Assembly (NCBI GenBank): GCA_910586255.1
Contig: CAJUHR010000042.1
Location: forward strand, 1-30,482
Reading direction: 5' to 3'
Source: an uncultured Lachnospiraceae bacterium
GTDB lineage: Bacteria > Bacillota > Clostridia > Lachnospirales > Lachnospiraceae
DNA: 30,482 nucleotides
Part shown: positions 16,750 through 24,466 of the stretch, piece after piece
Position numbering within the stretch: position 1 is the stretch's first letter
Layout of the letters: every line of letters starts with the position of its first letter
Notes under the pieces: generated by a model
What the model was told of the DNA's origin: nothing
Databases searched by the model: none
Seen by the model: only the letters and a program-made list of their open reading frames with translations
Position numbers and translations under genes: made by a program

Positions 16750-17280
16750 ATGTTATCGGACCCAATGACGCTTTATAAACTGATGAATCTCTATATGTTA
16801 AAACAGGTAAATTTTCCCCTGACCAATGCCCAGCTGTCGGAATTTTTCCTTCAGCATGAGTATACCAATTACTTTACTCTCCAGCAGGCCCTAAATGAGC
16901 TGCAGGAATCCGGCCTGGTCCGTGCCGAATCCTCCCACAACAGCACCCGCTATGAGATCACCCGGGAGGGGGAGGACACCTTAAGCTTTTTCGGCAACAA
17001 TATATCTCCTGCCATTGTGGAAGATATGGACAACTATTTAAAAGAAAACCGCTTCCGCATGCGCAATGAAGTCAGCACCATCTCCGACTATTATAAATCC
17101 ACCACTCAGGATTATGTCATACACTGTGAGGTTCGGGAGGGTAAGAGCTCTCTTATAAGCCTTGAACTTTCTGTCCCTGACAAGGACCAGGCAGAGCTGA
17201 TGTGCTCCCACTGGGAAGCCCGCAGCCAGGAGATCTATGCCTTTGTGATGCGGACGCTAATGCGGGACGGGTCTGAGTAG
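16750..17280 (+). CDS. DUF4364 family winged-helix protein
   Basis: 176 aa. The N-terminal half is a winged helix (LYKLMNLYMLKQVNFPLTNA, then TNYFTLQQALNELQESGLV, then a TRYEITREGEDTLSFF wing). The C-terminal half begins RFRMRNEVSTISDYY and continues as a small alpha/beta domain. This is the layout of DUF4364, widespread in clostridia and probably DNA-binding. The start at 16750 (MLSDPMTLY) has AGAGG seven bases upstream; an ATG at 16732 is also in frame. It is transcribed away from the three-gene operon from its own promoter and could regulate it, but that is only position-based inference. Confidence 0.85.
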   Translation: MLSDPMTLYKLMNLYMLKQVNFPLTNAQLSEFFLQHEYTNYFTLQQALNELQESGLVRAESSHNSTRYEITREGEDTLSFFGNNISPAIVEDMDNYLKENRFRMRNEVSTISDYYKSTTQDYVIHCEVREGKSSLISLELSVPDKDQAELMCSHWEARSQEIYAFVMRTLMRDGSE

Positions 17281-17283
17281 TTC

Positions 17284-17336
17284 TGCGGGCGGCTCTCCTA
17301 TTGCCGCCCGGCAGGCTTTTATAGCTTTTTTACACC
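17284..17336 (+). terminator. Terminator of the DUF4364 gene
   Basis: GGGCGGC pairs with GCCGCCC around a 9-base loop, extended by an outer CTG/CAG, with two T-rich runs following. It begins within ten bases of the stop codon. Confidence 0.65.
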
Positions 17337-17503
17337 CTCTAAAGAAGTCATCAGAAACTGACAAATTTTCCCTGCAAATTTTCACGAAATTATTGTAAAT
17401 ATCTCCATGTCATGCCATACTTTCTTTGTCTTTTTATCAAAGATTCCGGTGAACTCTCACCACATGTTCCGTTTTAATTTTTACTTTATTTTATGATGAT
17501 GTT

Positions 17504-17527
17504 GGGGTCAAAAGGTCTTTTGACCCC
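17504..17527. repeat. 11-bp perfect hairpin
   Basis: GGGGTCAAAAG pairs perfectly with CTTTTGACCCC across a two-base centre. It lies in the otherwise empty stretch 17340-17530, just before the transposase-like remnant. It might be an end or regulatory hairpin of that remnant. Confidence 0.6.
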
Positions 17528-17529
17528 TC

Positions 17530-17803
17530 TGATACCGGAATATCCGCGGCTTCGGGAAATATATGAGGAGACTGTCATGCTGCGCCAAAAGCCGGAGAGG
17601 TGATGGGGATGCTTTCGGAGGCATTAAAAATACCGGACCAGAACACAGTCAAATATATGATTGAGGAGCTTCAGAAGAAGCTTGAGAAAAAGGATGCTGT
17701 GATCGCTGCTGCCGCAAGGGCAAAGGATGTTGCCATAAAGGAAAAGGATGCCGAGATTAACGCTCCCAAAAAACAGTTAGAGCATTACAAACAATCGGAA
17801 TAG
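17530..17803 (+). pseudogene. PD-(D/E)XK transposase-like C-terminal remnant, frameshifted
   Basis: The 5' part reads EYPRLREIYEETVMLRQKPE in one frame and meets TGA at 17600. In the next frame the match continues without loss as VMGMLSEALKIPDQNTVKYM and a charged coiled coil up to 17803. A single missing base at AGG-TGATG explains the break. This is the C-terminal layout of the PD-(D/E)XK/Rpn-type transposase-nuclease proteins common in Lachnospiraceae. The catalytic N-terminal domain is absent. It is followed at once by a strong terminator. Confidence 0.6.
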
Positions 17804-17819
17804 AATACCGGCAACCATT

Positions 17820-17882
17820 CAGGAGACGAAGCCAAAGGGATTGACGAAATCCCTGGGCTCTGCCTCCTGACATTTTGCTTTT
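17820..17882 (+). terminator. Terminator after the nuclease remnant
   Basis: Long interrupted hairpin with CAGGAG/CTCCTG, AGCC/GGCT and AGGGATT/AATCCCT pairs, then TTTTGCTTTT. It is probably the original terminator of the decayed gene. Confidence 0.65.
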
Positions 17883-17949
17883 CTATCCCCTGTCTGTTTC
17901 AGACAAATCTCCGCCCTCTAGTGCCGTGATTCCGAAGCAGTCATCTTTT

Positions 17950-18972
17950 TTATTCCTCATATCCGTTGGGATTATTCTTCTGCCATCTCCAGGAATCCTC
18001 GCACATCTCCCGGATACCGTATTTGGCTTTCCAGCCCAGCTCCTTCTCAGCCTTTGCCGGATCCGCATAGCAGGCCGGGATATCACCGGCACGGCGGTCC
18101 TTAAATACATAATTGATCTTTAAGTCATTGGCCTCCTCAAAGGCATTGATCACATCCAGCACACTGTATCCGGTGCCAGTACCCAGATTGTAGATCCAGA
18201 CGCCGCCCTTTTCACCTGCCATCTTATCCAGAGCCTTCACATGTCCGTCCGCCAAGTCTACCACATGAATGTAATCGCGGACACAGGTGCCGTCCGGGGT
18301 ATTATAATCATTTCCAAAGACACCTAAGCACACCAGCTTGCCCACTGCCACCTGGGTAATGTAGGGAAGAAGGTTGTTGGGGATACCCTTGGGGTTCTCT
18401 CCGATTCTGCCGGTCTTGTGAGCGCCAATGGGGTTGAAGTAGCGCAAAAGCATAACCTTCCACTCCGGATCCGCCGTGTGCAGATCCGTAAGAATCTGCT
18501 CCAACATTCCCTTGGTGCGGCCGTAAGGATTGGTGATCTCTCCCTTGGGGCACTCCTCGGTGATCGGAATAAATGCCGGATCCCCGTAAACGGTAGCGGA
18601 GGAACTGAACACAATGCTCTTCACCCCATGGTTTCTCATGGAATCGCAGAGAATCAGGGTTCCGGTAATATTGTTATGGTAATATTCCAGGGGCTTGTAC
18701 ACAGACTCTCCCACAGCCTTCAGACCTGCAAAATGAATCACGCCGTCAATCTTCTCATTATCAAATACCCTGTCCAGGGCCGGCTTATCCAGCAGATCCA
18801 CCTCATAGAAGGTCAGCTTCTTTCCGGTGATCTCCTCCACCCGCTTTAATGATTCCTTGCAGGAGTTGCACAAATTATCCACCACAACCACGTCATAACC
18901 TGCATTCAGAAGCTCCACACAGGTATGGCTTCCAATATAGCCGGCGCCTCCTGTAACTAAAATAGTAGCCAT
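17950..18972 (-). CDS. galE: UDP-glucose 4-epimerase
   Basis: 340-aa extended short-chain dehydrogenase that interconverts UDP-glucose and UDP-galactose with tightly bound NAD. The Rossmann loop is TGGAGYIGS (7-15). The catalytic SSSATVYG (Ser123-125 region) and Tyr150-x-x-x-Lys154 (NPYGRTK) are intact, and the GalE hallmark LRYFNPIGAH and the late GDIPACYADP are present. Length fits the family. AAGGAGG sits close upstream of the ATG. It is a single gene with its own promoter; no galK or galT lies in the window, so it probably supplies UDP-galactose for cell-surface glycans rather than forming a Leloir operon here. Confidence 0.97.
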   Translation of the reverse strand: MATILVTGGAGYIGSHTCVELLNAGYDVVVVDNLCNSCKESLKRVEEITGKKLTFYEVDLLDKPALDRVFDNEKIDGVIHFAGLKAVGESVYKPLEYYHNNITGTLILCDSMRNHGVKSIVFSSSATVYGDPAFIPITEECPKGEITNPYGRTKGMLEQILTDLHTADPEWKVMLLRYFNPIGAHKTGRIGENPKGIPNNLLPYITQVAVGKLVCLGVFGNDYNTPDGTCVRDYIHVVDLADGHVKALDKMAGEKGGVWIYNLGTGTGYSVLDVINAFEEANDLKINYVFKDRRAGDIPACYADPAKAEKELGWKAKYGIREMCEDSWRWQKNNPNGYEE

Positions 18973-19059
18973 GTCTCATTCCTCCTTCTCATACGGCCCT
19001 CCCTTTGGCAGGGAATCTTCCCTGTTTACCAGAATTTATAGAGAAAAGCCTTTCCTACT

Positions 19060-19088
19060 ATTATAAACGGAATTTTCTGATAAAACAA
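19060..19088 (-). promoter_or_regulatory. Sigma-A promoter of galE
   Basis: On the minus strand, TTGTTT (19088-19083), a 17-base spacer and a perfect TATAAT (19065-19060), about 90 bases before the galE start. Confidence 0.6.
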
Positions 19089-19129
19089 TGACAAAATCTT
19101 CTCATTTCCTGTTTTTTTGTGGTCATGGT

Positions 19130-19163
19130 TGCTGTTCACAGGTACCCTGTGAACGTAACAGCA
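19130..19163. repeat. Palindrome related to the element ends
   Basis: GTTCACAGG (19134-19142) and CCTGTGAAC (19146-19154) flank a TAC centre, with an outer TGCTGTT/AACAGCA pair. The arms resemble the terminal repeats of the 4300-4447 element (TTACTGTTCACGGGG) set head to head. It lies in the 357-base galE-cyclase gap, whose other contents are the two promoters. Confidence 0.6.
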
Positions 19164-19250
19164 TATGCTCCAGTCTACACGGATTGTTCCCCACAGAGAG
19201 CGTTGGTAATCCAGCTCTTGTTTTGTGAACTTTTTCACATACAAAAAAGC

Positions 19251-19280
19251 TTGACCCATCACACCCGTATACAGTATAAT
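19251..19280 (+). promoter_or_regulatory. Sigma-A promoter of the cyclase gene
   Basis: TTGACC (19251-19256), an 18-base spacer and a perfect TATAAT (19275-19280), 50 bases before the start codon. Confidence 0.75.
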
Positions 19281-19329
19281 TAAATTTACCAAAAAACATA
19301 ACAACACTATCATTCAGGAGGTATTTTTC

Positions 19330-20016
19330 ATGAGCGTATACCAATTAGGAAATCTGAGAATCGTTGATTTAACCAAGATTCTGGATCCCAAGACCGAGTC
19401 CCGCCGTTGCGGGCTGACCCGTTTTAACACCGGCGGCCCCATCCCGGATTTCCACACAATCATGGATTTGACCAGCCATCTGGGAACCCACTGTGAGTGC
19501 CCCTATCACCATGATGATAACTGGCCCAGCGTGGCAGACCTTCCTTTGACCACTTTCCTGGGAAGAGCCATCTATGTGGATTTTAAGGACACGGTTGCCC
19601 CCCGCACCCACATCTCGGCCGCGGATCTGGATCGGGCTACCGCGGGCAAGATTCAGGAAGGCGACATTGTAATCATTGATTCCTCCTACAAGATCCCGCC
19701 CTTCACCCCAAAGACCAACACCGAGGAGGATAAGCGTTTGTTGGTCAATGACGAGAGCGCCGTCTGGTTCAGAGACCACAAGGTGAAATGCGTGGGCTTT
19801 GGTGACGGTGTGTCCATCGAGAGCTGCAATGAGGACGTAAAGCCCTTCCACGATATTCTGATGGCAGAGAACATTGTTTTCCTGGAGGTTCTGCAGAATC
19901 TTGAAGAGCTTAACAAGGACGTATTCTTCATGTCCTACAGCCCCCTTCCCATCAAGGGACTGGATTCCTGCCCCATCCGTGCCTATGCCATTGAAGGACT
20001 GGCCGAGTTCTCCTGA
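19330..20016 (+). CDS. Cyclase / kynurenine-formamidase-like metal hydrolase
   Basis: 228 aa, cytosolic. The metal site of the cyclase family (PF04199) is clear: His50-Leu-Gly-Thr-His54 followed by Cys-Glu-Cys-Pro-Tyr-His60, i.e. H-x-G-T-H-x-(D/E)-x-P-x-H with Glu in place of the usual Asp. A GDIVIIDS strand and a late GDGVSIES loop also fit. Members hydrolyse N-formylkynurenine, isatin or other small amides; the substrate here is unknown, and no tryptophan-degradation genes are near. AGGAGG precedes the ATG. The neighbour, a PanE-like reductase 126 bases on, shares the direction and the terminator at 21081, so the pair probably forms one pathway. Confidence 0.85.
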   Translation: MSVYQLGNLRIVDLTKILDPKTESRRCGLTRFNTGGPIPDFHTIMDLTSHLGTHCECPYHHDDNWPSVADLPLTTFLGRAIYVDFKDTVAPRTHISAADLDRATAGKIQEGDIVIIDSSYKIPPFTPKTNTEEDKRLLVNDESAVWFRDHKVKCVGFGDGVSIESCNEDVKPFHDILMAENIVFLEVLQNLEELNKDVFFMSYSPLPIKGLDSCPIRAYAIEGLAEFS

Positions 20017-20079
20017 TCCTTCGTTTTTCTGATATTATACTCGCGGGTATACTTACGGCTTCCAGGTATACACGCCAGT

Positions 20080-20109
20080 ACCTGCTGCGGACACCTTTTC
20101 ACAGCAGGT
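20080..20109 (+). other. Intercistronic hairpin
   Basis: ACCTGCTG pairs with CAGCAGGT around a 14-base loop between the cyclase and reductase genes. No T-run follows, so it is more likely an mRNA-stability or processing hairpin than a terminator. Confidence 0.4.
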
Positions 20110-20142
20110 TCCATCTAAACAGAAAGAAGAGGACTTGATATT

Positions 20143-21057
20143 ATGAGAATTGCAGTGATTGGTGCCGGAGCCATGGGCTCCATTTACGGCGGACACTTAT
20201 CCCTTCACAACGATGTCTACCTGGTTGACACCAACCAGGCGGTTGTAGACCATATCAACCGGAACGGGCTGATTTTACAGGAGGACGGCAGGGATGTGAC
20301 CTATCATCCCACCGCCGTCACTTCCACCGAAGGCACAGAGCCAGTGGACCTGGTGATTCTGTTTGTGAAATCCCTGTTCTCCAAGGCTGCTCTTAGCAGC
20401 AACAAGGGCATCATTGGCCCTGATACTTATCTGATGACTCTGCAAAATGGCTCCGGCCATGAGGACATCTTAGGAGAGTTCGCCCCGGAGAGCCGCATCA
20501 TCATCGGCACTACGGAGGATAACGGCGCTGTTCTCGGCATGGGCCATGTGCGCCGGGGCGGCTGCGGCAAGACCAACATAGGCATGCTCACCGAGGATAC
20601 CGATGGCTTCCTTCCCAAACTGAAGGAATGTCTGGATTCCTGTGGTTTTCAGGGCTACATACACGAGAATATCCGCCAGCTGATCTGGAACAAGCTGTTT
20701 ACCAATGTCTCTCTCAGTGCCGTGACCGGTGTTTTGCAGGTTCCCATGGGCTTTATCGCCGGCAATGAACACGCCTGGGCCATCACAAAGCAGCTGATCC
20801 ATGAGGCGGTTGCCGTGGCTCACGGTCTTGGCCTTGTAGCTGATGAGGAGGAGATCACCGAGAAGGTTCGTCAGACCTCCTTAGGCTCTCCGGAGGGCAT
20901 CACCTCCATCTGTGCGGATCTGCGGGCGGGACGTAAGACCGAGGTCAACACCATCAGTGGTTCTGTGGTCAGCGCATCGAAGAAATGCGGTGTGCCGGCT
21001 CCCACCCATCAGATGATCGTTGAGCTGGTTCACGCCATGGAGGAGCGGGATAAGTAA
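20143..21057 (+). CDS. PanE/ApbA-type 2-oxoacid reductase
   Basis: 304-aa NAD(P)-dependent reductase of the ketopantoate reductase family. The nucleotide loop is GAGAMGSIYGGHL at the N-terminus, NGSG follows the second Rossmann half, the catalytic lysine lies in IWNKLFTN, and the C-terminal domain ends with the family signature RKTEVNTISGSVV and GVPAPTH. True PanE makes pantoate for coenzyme A, but clostridial genomes carry several paralogues acting on other 2-oxo acids, and no panB or panC is here. Start behind GAAGAGGA. Probable partner of the upstream cyclase-family enzyme; substrate unknown. Confidence 0.85.
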   Translation: MRIAVIGAGAMGSIYGGHLSLHNDVYLVDTNQAVVDHINRNGLILQEDGRDVTYHPTAVTSTEGTEPVDLVILFVKSLFSKAALSSNKGIIGPDTYLMTLQNGSGHEDILGEFAPESRIIIGTTEDNGAVLGMGHVRRGGCGKTNIGMLTEDTDGFLPKLKECLDSCGFQGYIHENIRQLIWNKLFTNVSLSAVTGVLQVPMGFIAGNEHAWAITKQLIHEAVAVAHGLGLVADEEEITEKVRQTSLGSPEGITSICADLRAGRKTEVNTISGSVVSASKKCGVPAPTHQMIVELVHAMEERDK

Positions 21058-21080
21058 CACCATTTATAATCACTTCCGTC

Positions 21081-21122
21081 AAATCAGGGAGCAGATGCTC
21101 AAAGGCGTCTGCTCCCTGATTT
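21081..21122 (+). terminator. Terminator of the cyclase-reductase pair
   Basis: AAATCAGGGAGCAGA pairs perfectly with TCTGCTCCCTGATTT (21108-21122) around a 12-base loop. Both outer arms are A/T runs, so it can work in both directions. Confidence 0.8.
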
Positions 21123-21124
21123 AA

Positions 21125-21211
21125 AATTCATCTCTTCCATACACCGCAATCTGCGTCAGGGCGGGAAACGGTGACGGGTCATCGGATTTAATCAGCTCTT
21201 TCAGCCGGAGC
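21125..21211 (-). pseudogene. Possible C-terminal gene scrap
   Basis: Minus-strand open stretch without start that reads TWLRLKELIKSDDPSPFPAL and ends AVYGRDEF-stop; a stop lies just upstream. The codon use and composition look protein-like, but I recognise no family. It could be chance. The rest of 21212-21318 holds nothing I can name. Confidence 0.3.
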
Positions 21212-21318
21212 CAGGTAATGTTTCTTCATATTATACCATTTACTCCCCCGTTCCCGATTTTCCCTTAACAGCAAAAAAAGCTCCCGATATTTTTCATTAT
21301 GAATTTTGTACGTCAAAA

Positions 21319-21347
21319 TTGACTTTTAACTTCATAAAGCTTATTAT
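21319..21347 (+). promoter_or_regulatory. Sigma-A promoter of the sensor kinase
   Basis: TTGACT (21319-21324), a 17-base spacer and TATTAT (21342-21347), 40 bases before the start. The -35 box overlaps a GTCAAAATTGAC palindrome (21312-21323) that could bind a regulator. Confidence 0.65.
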
Positions 21348-21388
21348 ATAAAGCATAGAATTTATCGCCCTTCACAAAGGAGAATACC

Positions 21389-23230
21389 ATGTTTTTTTCT
21401 GCCACCGGCACAAAAGAAAAAAAGCCGTTAAAAAACCGCAGCATCCGCCTTTTTTTAGGCATTATTTGGGTTATGCTTTTTGTGGCTCTCGTTCTGCAGG
21501 CTCTGCCCTTTTTTTGTGTCAAAAACCAGGATACTCCTGCCTGTCAGGTCCTGTCCCAGTGGCAGATGGACGGAGAGCCCATCTTCCTCCCCTCCTCCCT
21601 GCACGGACTTTCCTCCCGCGAGCCCGTTACTCTGACGGCACAGCTTGAAGCCGCTGCTGGCGATTATCTCTATTTTAAGACCGTCTATGCTCCTGTAGAG
21701 GTTTTTGCCGATGGAAACCTGATTTTTTCCTACGGACAACCGGGCACCTTCGCGGACTTCTGGCTGGATCCGCCTACCAAGGTTGCCCTGTTTCCTCTTC
21801 CTTTCACCGAGGGAGACATCACCCTTACGATTCGCTACTACTTTCCGTCTCAGAGAAGCACCCTTGCCCTCCATCCGGTTTTGTGCGGGACCTACCTGGC
21901 CATTCGGGAACATCTTTTATCGGAGATGGGGTTTTCCCTGTTTTTCTCCATAATATTGATCATTCTTGGAATCATCCTGTGCCTGGTCTCCCTGATCCTG
22001 ACCCGGTTTGAGCCAACCGGAATCTCCTTCTGCTGGCTGGGACTTTTTGCCCTCTGCACCGGAATGTGGATTCTGGGTGAATGTAACCTGACAGGCCTTT
22101 ATATCCAAAACTCCATTTTGTTATATGTGATGGCCTTTGGCGGAATGTTTACCCTGTGTGTTCCGCTGTTAAAATTTTTCCAGGTGGTTCTGGACCTTTT
22201 TAATAACAAATGGCTAAACGGAATGTTACTCACATTCCATATTTCCATATGCGCTGCCTTCCTCCTTCAGCTTACCGGAACCGTTGCTCTTTGCAAGACA
22301 TTATATGTGTTTCATGTGATCATTCCGCTCTTTCTCTGCCTGATCTGCTGTTTGGTTCTCCCGGAGGCCATCGGGCAGAAGAATACTGCCGCCACACGCC
22401 TGCTTCCTCCCATTATCATTCTGACCCTGTTTGCTCTTTTGGAGGTAGGCAATTACTATCTGCACTTTTTAAATTCACAGAAATCCTTTTTCTTTCAGGT
22501 GGGCGTTCTGTTCTTTATCCTGGCATTAAGTATTGTGGGCGGATATTTTATAGGGGATATGTTTATGCTGCGCACAAAGAACCGGCAGCTCTCCTATGAA
22601 CTTTTTCTGATGGAAAAGCAGGTAGAAATGCAGAATGAGCGGCATCGTCTGCTGTCCGAGACCTCTGTACAGCTCAGGCAGCAGCGCCATGACTTAAAAC
22701 ATCACCTGGCTGTAATCGGAAATTACTTAAACAACCGGGAATTTGAAAAAACAGAACAATATCTGGACGAATTATCCTCCAAAATTCCAAGCGAGCCTCT
22801 GAAAAGGATCTGCATAAATGATGCGGTAAATGCGGTTGCCCTTTACTATCAGACGGCTGCCCGTGAGGCGGGCGTTACCTCCTTATCCATTCTTTTGGAT
22901 ATTCCTAAGGACACGGGGCATGTTCCGGAAAGCGATTTGTGCGTGATCATAGGAAATCTTTTGGAAAATGCCGTTGCCGCATGCCGGGACGCCAAAGAAC
23001 CCTTTATCCGGATGTGCAGCCGATTCTCAAACGGTGTCCTGACCATCACCATGGACAACAGCTTCTCTTATGTCACCATGACGCCTGACCACGGCTTTCT
23101 CTCCTCCAAGCCGGGAGGCGGCATCGGACTGAGCTCCATCCGTTCCATAGCCGAAAAGCATCATGGAACATGCCGGTTCGAGGTAAAGGACAAAGTCTTT
23201 TGTTCTTCGGTTTACCTGCGTCTATTGTAG
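21389..23230 (+). CDS. Membrane sensor histidine kinase, GHKL type
   Basis: 613 aa. One membrane segment (about 20-43) is followed by an extracytoplasmic beta-rich region (45-175) like the 7TMR-DISM sensor module, then seven hydrophobic segments (about 178-395). The cytoplasmic part has a coiled coil, the phospho-acceptor His434 in RQQRHDLKHHL, the N-box GNLLENAVAA (Asn527) and the G-box PGGGIGLSSI. This is the AgrC/LytS-like HATPase_c_5 class. AAAGGAG precedes the ATG. No response regulator gene lies next to it, so it is an orphan or acts on a distant LytTR-type partner. The ligand may be a sugar or small molecule, but that cannot be read from the sequence. Confidence 0.88.
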   Translation: MFFSATGTKEKKPLKNRSIRLFLGIIWVMLFVALVLQALPFFCVKNQDTPACQVLSQWQMDGEPIFLPSSLHGLSSREPVTLTAQLEAAAGDYLYFKTVYAPVEVFADGNLIFSYGQPGTFADFWLDPPTKVALFPLPFTEGDITLTIRYYFPSQRSTLALHPVLCGTYLAIREHLLSEMGFSLFFSIILIILGIILCLVSLILTRFEPTGISFCWLGLFALCTGMWILGECNLTGLYIQNSILLYVMAFGGMFTLCVPLLKFFQVVLDLFNNKWLNGMLLTFHISICAAFLLQLTGTVALCKTLYVFHVIIPLFLCLICCLVLPEAIGQKNTAATRLLPPIIILTLFALLEVGNYYLHFLNSQKSFFFQVGVLFFILALSIVGGYFIGDMFMLRTKNRQLSYELFLMEKQVEMQNERHRLLSETSVQLRQQRHDLKHHLAVIGNYLNNREFEKTEQYLDELSSKIPSEPLKRICINDAVNAVALYYQTAAREAGVTSLSILLDIPKDTGHVPESDLCVIIGNLLENAVAACRDAKEPFIRMCSRFSNGVLTITMDNSFSYVTMTPDHGFLSSKPGGGIGLSSIRSIAEKHHGTCRFEVKDKVFCSSVYLRLL

Positions 23231-23237
23231 GACACCC

Positions 23238-23690
23238 CTACACAGCCACCTTCACCACAACTTTTTTAACCTTTTCCGGCCCGTCTGCCTGGCATCTGGG
23301 CTTATGGGCATCCTCCGGCGCCACCACGATCAGATCCCCCTCCCCAAGAAGAACGGTTCCGGAAAGAGCCGGCTCCTCATAAAAGATCAGATCATTCTCC
23401 TCAATCCGCTCCTTCACCACCAGGCCGTCCCGCTTGCAGTAGCCGAATTGCTCCTTTCCTGACACCACATACTGAATATCGAAGAATTTCTCATGGGTCT
23501 CAAAGGATCCCTCCTCCGGCTTGATGGTCGTATACTCCTGAATATTGGCCACCACCTGATCTCCCAGAATCTGATAGCTTCCCACGGACAGAGCTGCCAG
23601 ATCCGTCTCCTCCAGCCACTTGTAGGCAGCGACAAATTTCTCCTCCAGATAATTGTACTTGGTTGCGATTTTGATGTTTGAAAAAAACAT
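23238..23690 (-). CDS. YhcH/EbgC-type (DUF386) protein A
   Basis: 150-aa cupin-like protein. The family metal-site pattern is visible: Glu64-x-His66-x-x-x-x-Asp71-x-Gln73 (SFETHEKFFDIQYVVSG) and the late histidine in APEDAHKPRC. Relatives include E. coli YhcH/NanQ, an anomerase for sialic acid, and EbgC of the beta-galactosidase complex; both interconvert or sense sugar anomers. Start behind AGGAGG. It is convergent with the kinase gene (seven bases apart) and divergent from a second family member at 23905. A sugar-anomer role in the neighbouring alpha-glucoside pathway is inference. Confidence 0.88.
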   Translation of the reverse strand: MFFSNIKIATKYNYLEEKFVAAYKWLEETDLAALSVGSYQILGDQVVANIQEYTTIKPEEGSFETHEKFFDIQYVVSGKEQFGYCKRDGLVVKERIEENDLIFYEEPALSGTVLLGEGDLIVVAPEDAHKPRCQADGPEKVKKVVVKVAV

Positions 23691-23811
23691 TTGGTATCCT
23701 CCTATCTAAAATTTCTATATCTATTCTATATACAAAATAGCATGTGATAACCTATTTTGCAACTGTTTTTTTGTTACTTTTTTGCTGCAAACCTGCCAGG
23801 AAATTACTGGC

Positions 23812-23840
23812 TACTGTTCAAGTGGAGTATCTTCTTGTCC
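23812..23840 (+). repeat. Degenerate third piece of the palindromic element
   Basis: CTACTGTTCA and then TATCTTCTTGTCC align with the left end of the 4300-4447 element (TTACTGTTCA...CATCTTCTTGTCC) with two inserted bases and a few changes. It stops there. The match is short, so this could be chance. Confidence 0.35.
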
Positions 23841-23841
23841 A

Positions 23842-23869
23842 TTGATTTTTTTATAAATCCTGCTAAAAT
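23842..23869 (+). promoter_or_regulatory. Promoter of the second DUF386 gene
   Basis: TTGATT (23842-23847), a 16-base spacer and TAAAAT (23864-23869), 35 bases before the start. The divergent gene at 23690 must have its promoter in the same 214-base gap, where only a weak TTGCAA/TATTTT pair is visible. Confidence 0.5.
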
Positions 23870-23904
23870 AAAATCAGACTATCACAAAGCAAAGGAGAAT
23901 ATCT

Positions 23905-24402
23905 ATGATTTACGGAAACGTGCACAATACCATGATCGATCAGCAGATCTCCATCCTCCCCAAAGCCCTTCAAAGCGCCGTCCGTTTTCTTAAGGACACG
24001 GACCTGGCTGCCCACGAGCCGGGAAAATTTGACATTGAATTAGACGGAGTGCCCATGATTTTGCAGGTCTTAGACCTTTTTACAGCCCCCAGAGAGACGC
24101 TGCGCCCGGAGATTCACAGAAAGAACATCGATGTCCAGTTTCTCGCTTCCGGCGGGCCGGAGAGGGCCGGGTACTACAGCGATGACGGCTCCAGCCAGGT
24201 GGACGAGGATCTGTTAGACACCCCCAGGGATATTTTATTTTACCACAACAATCCCTCAGTACAGGAGGGAACCATCGAGATGACCGTAGGAACCTACGCC
24301 ATCTATTTCCCGTGGGATGTCCATATCCCGGCTATCCAGGCGGGAGAGTCCTCCGCCCCCATCCGCAAAATTGTGGTGAAGGTACCTGTGGATGCCTGTT
24401 AA
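23905..24402 (+). CDS. YhcH/EbgC-type (DUF386) protein B
   Basis: 165 aa, a distant paralogue of the protein coded on the other strand at 23238-23690. It keeps the pattern Glu-x-His-x-x-x-x-Asp-x-Gln (RPEIHRKNIDVQFLASG), the GYY strand, and a late FPWDVHIPAI histidine, and ends with the same KIVVKVPV strand (KVVVKVAV in A). AAAGGAG precedes the ATG. Family role: cupin-type anomerase or sugar-binding protein. It lies 275 bases before the GH4 gene, separated by a strong terminator, so it is its own unit. Having two divergent copies next to one sugar locus is notable. Confidence 0.88.
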   Translation: MIYGNVHNTMIDQQISILPKALQSAVRFLKDTDLAAHEPGKFDIELDGVPMILQVLDLFTAPRETLRPEIHRKNIDVQFLASGGPERAGYYSDDGSSQVDEDLLDTPRDILFYHNNPSVQEGTIEMTVGTYAIYFPWDVHIPAIQAGESSAPIRKIVVKVPVDAC

Positions 24403-24428
24403 AGGTGAATCGTTCCTAAAGTCAATTT

Positions 24429-24466
24429 AAAAATAGGGCAGCCATTTCGGCTGCCCTATTTTTCTT
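24429..24466 (+). terminator. Terminator of DUF386 gene B
   Basis: AAAAATAGGGCAGCC pairs perfectly with GGCTGCCCTATTTTT (24449-24463) around a five-base loop. It can work in both directions. Confidence 0.9.

Noticed and set aside
19026..19313. 95-codon minus-strand open frame upstream of galE
   Set aside because: It covers the galE promoter and the cyclase promoter and has no family-like sequence; a hydrophobic start alone is not enough.
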